A DNA stretch of 64,000 bases from Hoeflea_A sp039025395 (GCA_039025395.1 JBCCOK010000014.1:20085-84084); one strand, 5' to 3'. Shown: positions 45,773 to 56,074, counted from the stretch's first letter. Notes: generated by a model from the sequence alone, not told the origin. Made by a program: numbers and translations.

Positions 45773-47144
45773 TCCACCCAAAAAGACGACAGGGATTCGA
45801 AACAGCCAATCAGACAGCGCAGAGCGGGGCGACGCGACAAGGGCTTTCGTTCTGGTTCCTGTTCTGAAAACGCCTGGCGCTTCGGATACGGGTGAGGGGA
45901 CGGTCCGACTTTCATGCAGCAGCGACTCGCGACTGGCAGAAGCAATCGGTCTTGCCACTGCAATCGATCTGGACATCGTTCACTCCGACACGGTGCGACT
46001 CAGCACAATGCGCCCATCGACACTGATCGGCTCGGGAAAAGTCGAAGAGATCGCCGGCCTTCTTATCACTCTGGACGCAGGTCTCGTTGTTGTCGATCAT
46101 CCTTTGACGCCTGTTCAGCAGCGCAATCTTGAAAAAGCCTGGAAGACCAAGGTCATTGATCGAACCGGTCTTATCCTCGAGATATTCGGCCGCCGCGCGT
46201 CGACGCGGGAAGGGGTCCTGCAGGTGGAGCTGGCGCATCTCAACTACCAGAAGGGTAGACTTGTCCGGAGTTGGACGCACCTTGAACGGCAAAGGGGCGG
46301 AGCCGGATTTCTCGGCGGACCGGGCGAAACGCAAATCGAAGCAGACCGGCGGATTTTGCAGGAAAAAATCGTTCGGCTGGAGCGTGACCTTGAGCAGGTA
46401 CGCCGTACGCGCCATCTGCATCGCTCAAAACGGAAAAAAGTTCCCTATCCTGTCGTTGCGCTGGTTGGCTATACCAATGCAGGAAAATCAACACTTTTCA
46501 ATGCGATGACAGGCGCTGATGTGGTTGCCGAGGACATGCTTTTTGCAACTCTGGACCCGACACTTCGGCGCATGACTCTGCCGCATGGGCGGACAGTAAT
46601 TCTGTCCGATACCGTGGGCTTCATCTCAGATCTTCCGACACATCTCGTCGCTGCTTTCAGGGCGACCCTTGAGGAGGTTCTTGAGGCTGATCTCATTCTC
46701 CACGTCCGTGACATGTCTGACCCTGACAATCATGCCCATTGCGCTGACGTGGAGCGAATTCTCGATGAGCTTGGCGTCAACAACGCCGGTTCCGGCGTAG
46801 TCGATATCATCGAAGTCTGGAACAAGATCGATCTTTTACCAGAAGAAACGGTCACGGCGCTCCGGACGCAAAGCGATGCCAATGAACGGGTTGCACCGGT
46901 GTCGGCAGTAACAGGCACCGGCATGACGGCTTTTCTGACAATGATTGAGGAGTCCTTGTCAGGCGAGTCGACCGTCACGTCTATCCATCTGCAACCCGAT
47001 GAAATGGCCGACGTAGCCTGGCTTTACGATCATTCAAGAGTGTTGAGCCGAAGCGATGGCGATGACGGCAGCGTTGTTCTCAATGTCGAGATCACAGAAC
47101 ACGATGTTTCCCAATTTGAGCGTCGGCGTCGCAAGGCGGTCTGA
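45762..47144 (+). CDS. hflX: GTPase HflX
   Basis: A 460-residue ribosome-associated GTPase. G1 GYTNAGKSTLF, G3 SDTVGFISDLP, G4 WNKIDLL; the N-terminal domain ends with RDRTGLILEIFGRRAST-like sequence VIDRTGLILEIFGRR and GGPGETQIEADRR. I choose GTG at 45762 within the hfq end, with AAGGCGAAGAAGGAAG as ribosome site. Upstream in-frame starts lie inside hfq and give Cys-rich, non-family sequence. Confidence 0.93.
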   Translation: MKADPPKKTTGIRNSQSDSAERGDATRAFVLVPVLKTPGASDTGEGTVRLSCSSDSRLAEAIGLATAIDLDIVHSDTVRLSTMRPSTLIGSGKVEEIAGLLITLDAGLVVVDHPLTPVQQRNLEKAWKTKVIDRTGLILEIFGRRASTREGVLQVELAHLNYQKGRLVRSWTHLERQRGGAGFLGGPGETQIEADRRILQEKIVRLERDLEQVRRTRHLHRSKRKKVPYPVVALVGYTNAGKSTLFNAMTGADVVAEDMLFATLDPTLRRMTLPHGRTVILSDTVGFISDLPTHLVAAFRATLEEVLEADLILHVRDMSDPDNHAHCADVERILDELGVNNAGSGVVDIIEVWNKIDLLPEETVTALRTQSDANERVAPVSAVTGTGMTAFLTMIEESLSGESTVTSIHLQPDEMADVAWLYDHSRVLSRSDGDDGSVVLNVEITEHDVSQFERRRRKAV

Positions 47145-47162
47145 TATTCGGCAATTGCCTGC

Positions 47163-47981
47163 TCAATCATGCGCTTTAGCTTTTCTCCAGAGTGATTCCA
47201 TCTGCTCGAGCGTTGCTTCCTCCGGACCGATCTCATTCTCATTGAGTGCATGCTCGACAAAGGCAAAGCGGTTGCGAAACTTCGTATTGGTATCGCGCAA
47301 CGCCATTTCCGGATCGGCCTCGACATGTCGGCCGAGGTTAACAAGCGAAAAAAGAACATCGCCGAATTCATCGCGGATCTTCGCTGTATCATCCATTGCA
47401 AGCGCTTGACGAAGTTCTTCGAGTTCTTCTTCGATCTTCGCTAACACGGGTTCCGCTTCACGCCAGTCAAATCCGACGCTGGCCGCTTTTCGCTGAAGTT
47501 TAACCGCTTCGGTAAGCGCGGGCAGGGCGCGCGGAACACTGTCAAGAAGGCTCTGTTTCGGAGCTGAACACCCAGTCAGTCGGCGGCGTTCGGCTTTCTG
47601 CTCGTTTTCACTCTGCTTGATCTCCTCCCACCGTGCCTTAACGCCTGCCGGCGTATCGGCGGTCCCATCCGCGAAAATATGTGGATGGCGCCGAACCATC
47701 TTCGCAGTAATCGAATGAACAACATCGCCAAAATCGAAAGCGCCGATCTCTTCCGCCATGCGAGCGTGAAAGACGACCTGCAGCAACAGATCGCCCAATT
47801 CGTCGCACAGATCATCAAGATCGTCTCGCTCGACCGCATCGGCAACTTCGTAGGCTTCTTCGATCGTGTAAGGCTTGATCGATCGAAAATCCTGTTTGAG
47901 GTCCCACGGGCATCCGGTCTCGGGATGACGCAAAGATGCCATGATTTCAATCAGGTCTGCTATGTCTTTGGAAGGTTTCAT
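47163..47981 (-). CDS. mazG: Nucleoside triphosphate pyrophosphohydrolase MazG
   Basis: A 272-residue MazG removing pyrophosphate from NTPs, including damaged ones. Two MazG domains: the first with TIEEAYEVADAVERDDL and LCDELGDLLLQVVFHARM (EExxE...ExxD metal site), the second with EELEELRQA and RDEFGDVLFSLVNLGRH. It converges with hflX, 18 bases between the stops. Confidence 0.95.
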   Translation of the reverse strand: MKPSKDIADLIEIMASLRHPETGCPWDLKQDFRSIKPYTIEEAYEVADAVERDDLDDLCDELGDLLLQVVFHARMAEEIGAFDFGDVVHSITAKMVRRHPHIFADGTADTPAGVKARWEEIKQSENEQKAERRRLTGCSAPKQSLLDSVPRALPALTEAVKLQRKAASVGFDWREAEPVLAKIEEELEELRQALAMDDTAKIRDEFGDVLFSLVNLGRHVEADPEMALRDTNTKFRNRFAFVEHALNENEIGPEEATLEQMESLWRKAKAHD

Positions 47982-48139
47982 GGCGGCATTCTAGCCTTAA
48001 GGCATGTCAGAATGACAGGGAAGATCATCCGGCAAGCGCCAATCCACAAGGCAAATCAAGGGATTCAGACGATCCGGCTTGTCAAGCGTATGCGTACAAA
48101 CATCGCATAAGATAGATTATGGAACTTATCCTTCTGGGC

Positions 48140-48640
48140 TCAGGCACGGCTGACGCTTATCACAGCTGCGTTCGCGGCATCGGCAAGCGCCTGTGGATCA
48201 ACGCTGAAGACGCTGTCCGGCCGCCCGGCCGCTGCCCAAACAATTTCATGGCGCAACAGATCCTCATCCATGAATGTCCGGATTGGCGTCAGGTGTCCGA
48301 TTGGCGCGACGCCTCCGATGGCGAAGCCCGTCACGGCCCGAACCTTGCGCGTGTCGCAGCGGCTCAGCTGTAGGCCATGTGTTTGGCGCAGCAGGTCAAG
48401 GTCCGCCTGGCTGTTGCCTGACACCAATATGAGAATGAGCGACTGATCGGCATCATTCTCGAAAACCAGTGACTTTACGATTTGACCCACCGCGCAGCCA
48501 CAGGCAGAAGCTGCTTCTTCTGCCGTACGTGTCGATTGCGGCATTGTCAGGATATTTACGTCGAGGCCTAACGCTTCGGCGGCCGTCCGCACGCGTGAGA
48601 GACTTGATGACTTGCCGGGTTTGTCAGTGTCAGCGTTCAT
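48140..48640 (-). CDS. YbaK/EbsC-family aminoacyl-tRNA deacylase
   Basis: A 166-residue protein of the YbaK/ProX editing family: SLVFENDADQSLILILVSGN, the central VTGFAIGGVAPIGH and FMDEDLLRHEIVWAAAGRPD segments. These free-standing domains clear mischarged tRNA; the exact tRNA is not clear. The ATG at 48640 overlaps the MBL gene end by 11 bases, so it is last in this operon. Confidence 0.85.
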   Translation of the reverse strand: MNADTDKPGKSSSLSRVRTAAEALGLDVNILTMPQSTRTAEEAASACGCAVGQIVKSLVFENDADQSLILILVSGNSQADLDLLRQTHGLQLSRCDTRKVRAVTGFAIGGVAPIGHLTPIRTFMDEDLLRHEIVWAAAGRPDSVFSVDPQALADAANAAVISVSRA

Positions 48641-49460
48641 CCGACAGATCCACATGCTGTTCGACGACCATCATATCGTATGCGGGCTCGACATCGTCCG
48701 GGGTCTCGGCTGCGACCGTGGCATAGTCCAAAGGGATATGCATATGCGTCAAGATTGTGCGCGCCGGACGAAGGCGTTGAGACCATTCAAGCGCCTGAGA
48801 AAGCGACAGATGACTGGGATGCGGCCGGTATTGTAATGCATCGATAATCAGGACGTCGAGATCCTTCATGCGGTCTACTGTACCGTCGGGAAAGCCGCTA
48901 ACGTCGCTGCAATAGGCGAGGTCACCGATGCGGAAGCCAAGGGATATGATGTCGCCGTGCAGTTGTTCTAACGGTAGAATGGGTATCGGACCCCCTTCCC
49001 CTTCGATCACAAGTTTAGCGTTAACATTGTCGATCAGATACCCATCGACGATTGGCGGATAATTGCCGCCGGGCGGGGTTGCAAAACAGTAGTCGAACCC
49101 CTCACGCAATCGTTTCATCGTCTGATGATCGGCGTATACCGGCATGCGCTTGCCCTGTGCGAAGACAAATCCGCGAATGTCGTCAATGCCATGCAAGTGG
49201 TCGGCATGCGGGTGGCTGAATATAACGGCATCAAGCCGGCGAACATTTGCAGCAAGCATTTGAGCGCGAAAATCGGGGCCGGAATCGATTGCAATCGTTG
49301 TACGGTTGCCCGCAGGATCAATCTGCTCGATCAATAGTGCCGCACGTAAACGCCGGTTCTTCGGATTGGAGGGATCGCAAGCCCCCCAATCACCATTGAT
49401 TCTGGGAACGCCGGGCGATGAACCGCAGCCCAGAATTGTAAACCTCCGCTTTACTTTCAT
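48630..49460 (-). CDS. MBL-fold metal-dependent hydrolase (PhnP-like)
   Basis: A 276-residue metallo-beta-lactamase-fold protein with LGCGSSPGVPRINGDWGACD near the start (PhnP-type) and the metal motif SHPHADHLHGIDDIR. Later ligands are in YCSDVSGFPD and LTHMHIPLDY. Related proteins are phosphodiesterases. It overlaps tatD by ATGA and is placed between tatD and the YbaK-like gene. Confidence 0.88.
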   Translation of the reverse strand: MKVKRRFTILGCGSSPGVPRINGDWGACDPSNPKNRRLRAALLIEQIDPAGNRTTIAIDSGPDFRAQMLAANVRRLDAVIFSHPHADHLHGIDDIRGFVFAQGKRMPVYADHQTMKRLREGFDYCFATPPGGNYPPIVDGYLIDNVNAKLVIEGEGGPIPILPLEQLHGDIISLGFRIGDLAYCSDVSGFPDGTVDRMKDLDVLIIDALQYRPHPSHLSLSQALEWSQRLRPARTILTHMHIPLDYATVAAETPDDVEPAYDMMVVEQHVDLSDER

Positions 49461-50248
49461 AAGCCGGATTCCGGTCTGGGAACCTCGGAGAACAGTGCAA
49501 AGAAATTGTCGCTCGTCAGCTGTCTTATCGCGTCAGATGAAACACCGATTGCCTCGGCAAGAACATCGGCGGTATGCGCGACATAGGACGGTTCGTTGCG
49601 TTTGCCGCGGTAGGGTACAGGTGCAAGATAGGGGGCATCGGTTTCAACGAGGAGGCGATCCTTGGGCAATTGACGGGCAATGTCGCGCAATTCTTCGGAT
49701 CGCTTGAACGTCACGATGCCAGAGAATGAAACGTAGCCGCCAAGTTCTACCCCTTTACGCGCCAGCGAAAGGCCCGATGAGAAACAGTGCAGAACGAAAG
49801 GAAATGCGCCGGTCTTGGACTCCTCCGACAAAATAGCGGCGACATCTTCATCGGCATCGCGTGCGTGGATGACAAGGGGCAAACCTGTTGCCCTTGCGGC
49901 TGCGATATGATTGCGAAACCCCCTCGCCTGCGCATCCCTCGGTGCATTGTCATAGTAATAATCAAGCCCGGCTTCTCCAACCGCCACGACTTTGGGATGC
50001 TCCGTCAGCCGCACAATCTCCTCTGGCGTAACGTCCATTTCCTCGTCTGCATTGTGCGGATGTGTGCCGACGGAGCAGTAGACCTGCTCGTATTGCTCGG
50101 CGATCGCCAGAACCTTTTTGAATGTGGCAATGCGCGTGCATATGGTAACCATTCTGCGTACGCCGACCGCTTCCGCGCGCTCGATGATCGCATCGCGTTC
50201 CGCATCGAAGTCCGGAAAGTCGAGGTGGCAGTGACTGTCGACGAGCAT
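49457..50248 (-). CDS. tatD: TatD-family 3'-deoxyribonuclease
   Basis: A 263-residue TIM-barrel metal hydrolase. Motifs are VDSHCHLDFPDF (HxH), GEAGLDYYYDN, VIHARDADED, LHCFSSG and VETDAPYLAPVPYRGKRNEPSY. TatD proteins degrade DNA exonucleolytically. The ATG overlaps the metG stop (TAATG), its stop overlaps the MBL start. Confidence 0.95.
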   Translation of the reverse strand: MLVDSHCHLDFPDFDAERDAIIERAEAVGVRRMVTICTRIATFKKVLAIAEQYEQVYCSVGTHPHNADEEMDVTPEEIVRLTEHPKVVAVGEAGLDYYYDNAPRDAQARGFRNHIAAARATGLPLVIHARDADEDVAAILSEESKTGAFPFVLHCFSSGLSLARKGVELGGYVSFSGIVTFKRSEELRDIARQLPKDRLLVETDAPYLAPVPYRGKRNEPSYVAHTADVLAEAIGVSSDAIRQLTSDNFFALFSEVPRPESGL

Positions 50249-51813
50249 TAGGTCGCCTGTTGTTCTTCCGCTTCGACATAGCGCGGGAAAACCGGTTGCG
50301 GCTTGGCGATTTCAGTGCCGCCCTGCAGCCGACCGCCCTCACCCAGCCGATCAAAGTTCCGTGCCGCCTGCTCAACCGCCAGCCCATCAAGCAATTTGCT
50401 TGATGAATCCGGCATAAACGGCTGACAAAGAATAGCAATTTGACGGAGTACTTCGGCTGTCACATAGAGGACTGTCCCCATCCGCTCAGGATCGGTCTTC
50501 TTTAAAGCCCATGGCTCCTGACCTGCGAAATAGCGGTTTGCTTCCGAGACGACCGCAAAGACAGCCGCCAGTGCATTGTGGATGGCCTGCCTGTCCATGG
50601 CTTCGCGTGTTCTTGTGAGCAGCGCATCCGTTGCGGCGAGCATAGCGATATCAGGCTCCTGAAATGCTGCCGGTACCGGTATCCGCCCATCGCAGTTCTT
50701 GACGATCATCGACAGGGACCTCTGGGCGAGGTTGCCAAGATCATTTGCGAGGTCGGAATTGATCCGCCCGACAATGGCCTCGTGGCTGTAGTTGCCGTCC
50801 TGCCCGAAAGGTACCTCGCGCAGAAAAAAGTACCGCACCTGATCGAGCCCGTAGTGTTCGACCATGGCAAAAGGATCGACAACATTGCCGATCGACTTCG
50901 ACATTTTCTCACCGCGGTTGAAAAGAAAACCGTGGGCAAATACGCGTTTCGGCAGGTCGATGCCGGCTGACATAAGGAATGCGGGCCAATAAACGGCGTG
51001 AAAGCGAATGATGTCCTTGCCAATGACGTGAACATCCGCTGGCCAATAGTTCCATAGACGCGTTTCGGTGTCGGGAAAACCGAGCGCAGTAATGTAGTTG
51101 GTCAATGCATCGACCCAGACATACATGACGTGTCCGTGATCGTCCGGCACCTTGATACCCCAGTCGAACGTTGTCCTCGAGACCGACAAATCCTTCAGAC
51201 CCGATTTAACGAACGAAATGACTTCGTTTCTGCGCGTGTCCGGACCCATGAACTCTGGAAACGCCTCATAATGTTCCAAAAGGCGGTCCTGATAGGCGGA
51301 AAGGCGAAAGAAATAGCTTTCTTCCTCGACCCACTCGACCGGTGTGCGGTTTGGTGCGGGCCCCCGGCGAATGCCGTCATCGCCAACTTCGGTTTCGCTT
51401 TCCTGGTAATAGGCTTCGTCGCGGACTGAATACCAGCCGGCATAGGTGCCCTTATAGATATCGCCTGCGGCAACCATTCTGTCCCAGATGGCTTGGCTTG
51501 AACGATGATGGCGATCCTCCGAGGTGCGAATAAAATCGTCGTTTGACGCCTTGAAGACTTCGGCCATCCGCTGAAATTCCGGCGCGTTGCGTTCGGCCAG
51601 CTGATGGGGGGTAATGCCTTCCTTGGTCGCCGTCTGGATCATTTTCTGACCGTGCTCGTCGGTGCCGGTCAAAAAGTAGACATCATTGCCGTCATGGCGC
51701 TTGAAGCGCGCAAGCGCATCGGTTGCGATCAGCTCATAGGCATGGCCAATATGCGGTACGCCGTTCGGGTAGGATATAGCGGTTGTAATATAGAAGCGGT
51801 TCTTATCGCTCAT
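50248..51813 (-). CDS. metG: Methionyl-tRNA synthetase
   Basis: A 521-residue class I synthetase without the C-terminal dimerisation domain. HIGH motif in YPNGVPHIGHAYEL, KMSKS in GEKMSKSIGNVVDPF. The zinc-binding cysteines of some MetG types are not obvious, consistent with the short alphaproteobacterial type. ATG at 51813 is preferred; a TTG three codons upstream is in frame. Follows holB after 87 bases. Confidence 0.96.
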   Translation of the reverse strand: MSDKNRFYITTAISYPNGVPHIGHAYELIATDALARFKRHDGNDVYFLTGTDEHGQKMIQTATKEGITPHQLAERNAPEFQRMAEVFKASNDDFIRTSEDRHHRSSQAIWDRMVAAGDIYKGTYAGWYSVRDEAYYQESETEVGDDGIRRGPAPNRTPVEWVEEESYFFRLSAYQDRLLEHYEAFPEFMGPDTRRNEVISFVKSGLKDLSVSRTTFDWGIKVPDDHGHVMYVWVDALTNYITALGFPDTETRLWNYWPADVHVIGKDIIRFHAVYWPAFLMSAGIDLPKRVFAHGFLFNRGEKMSKSIGNVVDPFAMVEHYGLDQVRYFFLREVPFGQDGNYSHEAIVGRINSDLANDLGNLAQRSLSMIVKNCDGRIPVPAAFQEPDIAMLAATDALLTRTREAMDRQAIHNALAAVFAVVSEANRYFAGQEPWALKKTDPERMGTVLYVTAEVLRQIAILCQPFMPDSSSKLLDGLAVEQAARNFDRLGEGGRLQGGTEIAKPQPVFPRYVEAEEQQAT

Positions 51814-51900
51814 TATGACCAATCACTCGCGCAAAAACTGGGAACGGATATGCGCCGACATCCGCTTTGCTGCCGTCATAAGGCAAAACAAACTTGGTGG

Positions 51901-52941
51901 CTATGCTGTGGGACTTTGAAACAGCAAAGAAAAAGCAGAGATGACAGTCTGTTTCCGGTCAAGGTTGTAGATGTCCGACGACGTCGCACTTTGTTGCAGT
52001 TCAGCAGTCACTTTCGCCCAATGCGCAGATGATATCAGGTCGCCGGCTGTTGCGGCATCGCGTGCATGGCGTGACGCATGATCAAGCGCGTAGGCGACGA
52101 AATACCGATAGGCCTGCTCACGATCGCGCGCGGCAAGGGTATCGGCAAGCGCGTGAACTGCCTTCTTCTCTTGCCCCTTTCCTTCACTCAAAATGGCATC
52201 ACATCGTTCGGCGATTTCCAAGCCGCCATAGCGCAGAAGGAGAATTGCGTGGGCAAGGCTTCCATCCGATCGTGCGATAACTCCGTCAACAACAGCGCGA
52301 TCCTGGCCGGATGTCAGACCAAGATGTTCCAGGCCCATCCGCATTGCCGCATCATCAAGCGGCTTGAGGCGCAAAGGCATGCATCGCGAGCGAATTGTCG
52401 GCAGGAGACGGCCCGGAATGTGTGACAGAACAAAAAATACCGTCTTTTTCGGCGGTTCTTCGAGAATCTTCAGAATGGCATTGGCGGCGGATCGGTTCAT
52501 GTCGTCAGCGGTGTCAACAATTACCACGCGCCAGTTGCCTGTCCCCGACGTTTGCGACAGGAAGTGCCCTGCCCGCCTGACTTCCTCTATTGTTATGGAT
52601 GATTTTATGCGTCCGGTCTTGGCATCGACCGGACGCGCGAGGTGAAGAAGATTGTGCGAAGCGCCCGAGGCGATCTGCCTTAAAAGCGGTTGACTCAGAT
52701 CGGGATCAGAAACACTTGCCGGCGCGGCGAGCGGATCCGCATGAGTAAGCATATGGTAGGCAAACCGGTACGCAAGCGTTGCTTTTCCGATGCCCTCCGG
52801 TCCCTCGAGGAGGATAGCATGGTGCATCGTTCCGGTTTGATAGGCTTTCGAAAGGAACGTGACAGCCTCATCGTGCCCGAACAGGCGTGTGTTGCGAGCG
52901 GGAGGTATTGCGCCGTCAAGGGTCTGCCCTTCATCACTCAT
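51901..52941 (-). CDS. holB: DNA polymerase III delta' subunit
   Basis: A 346-residue clamp-loader subunit. AAA+ features: LLEGPEGIGKATLAYRFA (Walker A variant), LLHLARPVD, WRVVIVDTADDMNRSAANAILKILEEPP, VLSHIPGRLLPTIRSRC (SRC motif). Its start overlaps tmk by 4 bases. Confidence 0.94.
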   Translation of the reverse strand: MSDEGQTLDGAIPPARNTRLFGHDEAVTFLSKAYQTGTMHHAILLEGPEGIGKATLAYRFAYHMLTHADPLAAPASVSDPDLSQPLLRQIASGASHNLLHLARPVDAKTGRIKSSITIEEVRRAGHFLSQTSGTGNWRVVIVDTADDMNRSAANAILKILEEPPKKTVFFVLSHIPGRLLPTIRSRCMPLRLKPLDDAAMRMGLEHLGLTSGQDRAVVDGVIARSDGSLAHAILLLRYGGLEIAERCDAILSEGKGQEKKAVHALADTLAARDREQAYRYFVAYALDHASRHARDAATAGDLISSAHWAKVTAELQQSATSSDIYNLDRKQTVISAFSLLFQSPTA

Positions 52942-53618
52942 AAGTCGCGCGTTCCGGCATGGCTTGTATTTTTCAGCACAGCACCTTCAAGCAGGGGAAG
53001 CACAAGCTTTTCGATTGCCTGTGCAATCGCATCGGCGGGCTGATTTCCGTTGATCATTTTGCACCGGTGCGGTTCGCTGGCGGCGAGATCAAGAAACGCT
53101 TCGCGCCTCTTTTCATGAACTGCGATGTCCTCCTTCTCATAGCGATCCGGTCCGGTTTGGCTGCCCGCGGAGCGTGCTCTGGCGCGCGCAAGGCCGACCT
53201 CTGCGGGAAGATCCAGAATAATCGTCATATCGGGGACCATACCGTTGACCGCTACTCTTTCCAGCGCTGCAATAAACTCCGGCTCAAGGTTGCCGGTGAC
53301 GCCCTGGTAGACGCGCGATGAGTCCATAAAGCGGTCGCAGAGGACAATCTTGCCTGCTTCGATCGCCGGACGGATCAATTCTTCGACATGATCGCTCCGT
53401 GCTGCAGCAAACAGGATCGCCTCCATCCGGACACCGAATTCTTCCGCAGCTCCCGACAGAAGAACGTGGCGGACCGCCTCGGCGCCAGGCGAACCGCCGG
53501 GCTCGCGCGTGACAACGACATCATACCCGCGGCTGGACAAGGCCTGTGCGAGGTACTGGATCTGGGTCGATTTTCCAGCGCCTTCACCGCCCTCAAATGT
53601 GATGAAACGTCCCTTCAA
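52938..53618 (-). CDS. tmk: Thymidylate kinase
   Basis: A 226-residue kinase making dTDP. P-loop FEGGEGAGKSTQIQYLA, the DR motif LCDRFMDSSRVYQG, and the TREPGG motif are clear. It overlaps holB at its end (ATGA). The dacA gene is 164 bases upstream with no gene between. Confidence 0.96.
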   Translation of the reverse strand: MKGRFITFEGGEGAGKSTQIQYLAQALSSRGYDVVVTREPGGSPGAEAVRHVLLSGAAEEFGVRMEAILFAAARSDHVEELIRPAIEAGKIVLCDRFMDSSRVYQGVTGNLEPEFIAALERVAVNGMVPDMTIILDLPAEVGLARARARSAGSQTGPDRYEKEDIAVHEKRREAFLDLAASEPHRCKMINGNQPADAIAQAIEKLVLPLLEGAVLKNTSHAGTRDL

Positions 53619-53782
53619 AAACGCCAGGTCCTCGTTTTTCCGGCTCGGTTTTAAGTGGCTTTATGGAGATCGTCCAGACAATCCAGCCTTTGCACTGTCT
53701 CAGTTGGTGAACCGTTGAATGCCTGACTGCGAGGAAGACCGAGTTCCGCGTTAGGCTTTGTCCGGCCGCGTCAGTGCCGGAA

Positions 53783-54943
53783 TCAATGCCAGAATTGGCT
53801 CAATTCAAGCAGGGCATCCAGCGCTCGCTTATGCAACGGTCCCTTTTGAACCGATGCAGCCGCAAAAAGCGGCGTTTCCTGGGTCAGCTTTTCATCCACC
53901 CAAACCTCGAGGTTGCCCACGGGACGCCCCTCCTCTACCGGCGCGTTCAATGGCCAGTCGTAGACGATTTTCGCTCTCAGTCGCTCGCGGGTCGCAATGG
54001 GCACCATGATGTCAACGGGACCTTCGGCCGTGAGCGGAATTTTTGACTGTTCGCCCCCGTAAACACTCGCGCGCCCGATGATCTCACCTTCAGCGAAGAG
54101 TTGGCGCTTTTCGAATGCCCGCAAGCCCCATTCGAGGATCCTGCGCGCTTCGCTTGCCCGTTGCTTGACGCTTTCCATGCCGCTCATGGCAAGAAACAGT
54201 CGGCGACCGTCACGTTCTATGGAACTGACGATGGCGTAGCCCGACGCTTCGGTGAATCCGGTCTTGAGACCGTCAACACCGATATTGGCGCGCAGCAGCG
54301 GGTTGCGGTTGCGCTGATAGATGTTGTTCCACTCGAACGCTTCTTCCGAATAGATCGCATAGAAGTCCGGATAGGTCTGTTGGATATGGCGGGCAAGCTG
54401 CACCAGTTCCCGCATCGTCACGCCGGCGTTCGGGTCCGGCAGGCCGGTCGAATTCGCAAATACCGATTGCTCGAGCCCCAATTCGCGTGCCCGCTGCGTC
54501 ATAAGATTGGCAAATGCTGCTTCCGACCCCGCCATTCCCTCAGCAAGGATGATGCAGGCGTCATTGCCTGACTGGACGATCACGCCGCGTATGAGATCGC
54601 CGACCCGGATTGACGAGTTGATTTCGGCAAACATTGTCGATGTGCCCGACACCGCGCCGCCGGTTCGCCAGGCGTTCTCTGAAACCGGGAATTCCTGTTC
54701 CAGCGACAGCTGGCCAGTCGCCAGTGCGTTGAAAACCAGTTCCATCGTCATCAGTTTTGCAAGCGAGGCTGGCGGGATCAGATCGTCTTCATTCTTGGAA
54801 AAAAGAACCGTGCCGGTTTCAGCCTCGATCAGGTAAGCCTGCTTGGCCTTGGTTTCAAATTCTTCAGCTGCCGCCATGCGCGGAACCGCCAATACCAACG
54901 CCAGAGCAAAAGCAATGGCGGGTCTTGCAAGCCAATCGAACAT
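53783..54943 (-). CDS. dacA: D-alanyl-D-alanine carboxypeptidase (low-mass PBP)
   Basis: A 386-residue periplasmic serine peptidase trimming peptidoglycan stem peptides. Signal peptide MFDWLARPAIAFALALVLAV with an AAAE-type cleavage site, SxxK as PASLAKLM, SxN as QSGNDACI, KTG as DGLKTGFTE. The C-terminal PBP5-type domain follows to residue ~370. The start at 54943 (the signal peptide Met) is chosen over more upstream starts. Confidence 0.94.
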   Translation of the reverse strand: MFDWLARPAIAFALALVLAVPRMAAAEEFETKAKQAYLIEAETGTVLFSKNEDDLIPPASLAKLMTMELVFNALATGQLSLEQEFPVSENAWRTGGAVSGTSTMFAEINSSIRVGDLIRGVIVQSGNDACIILAEGMAGSEAAFANLMTQRARELGLEQSVFANSTGLPDPNAGVTMRELVQLARHIQQTYPDFYAIYSEEAFEWNNIYQRNRNPLLRANIGVDGLKTGFTEASGYAIVSSIERDGRRLFLAMSGMESVKQRASEARRILEWGLRAFEKRQLFAEGEIIGRASVYGGEQSKIPLTAEGPVDIMVPIATRERLRAKIVYDWPLNAPVEEGRPVGNLEVWVDEKLTQETPLFAAASVQKGPLHKRALDALLELSQFWH

Positions 54944-55030
54944 TGTTCCGGTTTTCCGTTCAATCACAAAATCTGAACCAATGTTAGCAATCGTGGAATT
55001 GAGCATCAATCGGATCAGGCCCAACGGATA

Positions 55031-56074
55031 TCAGTTTTGTCGGCGTTTCCACGCTGCGGCGATCGCCGCGCCGGTCAGGCGGTTCTCGTCGTTCAGAACG
55101 GCTGTGAACGGTGTATTCGCCTTTTGATGCACCCGCTTATGGGCATATGAAGCGAGCGTCACGTTTTCAGTTGAGGCAAGTGCGGGCATCTCAGATGGCC
55201 GTGTCTGCGGTATCGGGCCGATTTCGGGCAATGCAATATCGAGTGCAGCGGTAAGCCTTGGCCCCTTGACTGCGATCACAGTCTGTTCGTTGGTTTTTGA
55301 AGATGCTGCAACGGCGGGGCGCATGCCGAATACAGAGGCGATTGCGCGCCTTGGTCCATTCATTGCCAGCATGATGCCGGAACCGGAATCGTCCTCGCCG
55401 GCCGGCGCCGGCGCACGCTGACCGTCCTTTTCGAACGATGCCATGAGATAGCGCATGTCCTGACCATCCATCCGGGCTTTGCCGATATATTGAACGCGGA
55501 CACTTGCAAGCCCATGATGCTTCATCTCGAGCAGATCGGCTGTTCGGCTTGAAACGTCGATGATACGGCCTTTTTTGAAGGGACCGCGGTCATTCACCCT
55601 GACAACGACGGAATGACCATTGTCCAGATTGGTCACACGCGCGTAACTCGGCAACGGAAATGTCGGATGGGCCGCCGAGAGATGATACTGGTCATAGATT
55701 TCGCCGTTTGCCGTCAAACGACCGTGGAAGTTGGGACCGTACCAGGACGCCAGTCCGGTTTTGTCGTAATCCGTCTCTTCCTTGGGATAGAACCAGCGTC
55801 CCTTGACCTGATACGGGCTGCCGATCTTGTAAGTACCACCGCCCTTTGCGACTGTCTTCGAGACGGTGACGCGCTTGCTGGCCTTTACGCCATAGTCTTC
55901 CGACTTGAATTTCGTCTTGTTGTTGATCTCGGCCCGCTCGACCGAACTTCCGCAGGCGGCCAGCGTGATGCCCAGAAAGATCAAAGCACATGCGCGCGCT
56001 GCCGCAAGCGCGGCGCGCTTGATCGGTTGCTCAAGCAGCGTTTCCGATCTGGTCATGGCAAAACCGATTTTCAT
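55031..56074 (-). CDS. rlpA: RlpA-type septal ring lipoprotein
   Basis: A 347-residue lipoprotein. A lipobox LGITLAAC puts the acylated Cys near residue 41. The double-psi beta-barrel RlpA domain is clear in GLASWYGPNFHGRLTANGE, VTNLDNGHSVVVRVNDRGP and RIIDVSSRTADLL. Homologues cleave naked glycan strands at the septum. No SPOR domain is seen. The long tail of ~150 residues is low-complexity. Start is 56074 or Met7 at 56056. Confidence 0.9.
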   Translation of the reverse strand: MKIGFAMTRSETLLEQPIKRAALAAARACALIFLGITLAACGSSVERAEINNKTKFKSEDYGVKASKRVTVSKTVAKGGGTYKIGSPYQVKGRWFYPKEETDYDKTGLASWYGPNFHGRLTANGEIYDQYHLSAAHPTFPLPSYARVTNLDNGHSVVVRVNDRGPFKKGRIIDVSSRTADLLEMKHHGLASVRVQYIGKARMDGQDMRYLMASFEKDGQRAPAPAGEDDSGSGIMLAMNGPRRAIASVFGMRPAVAASSKTNEQTVIAVKGPRLTAALDIALPEIGPIPQTRPSEMPALASTENVTLASYAHKRVHQKANTPFTAVLNDENRLTGAAIAAAWKRRQN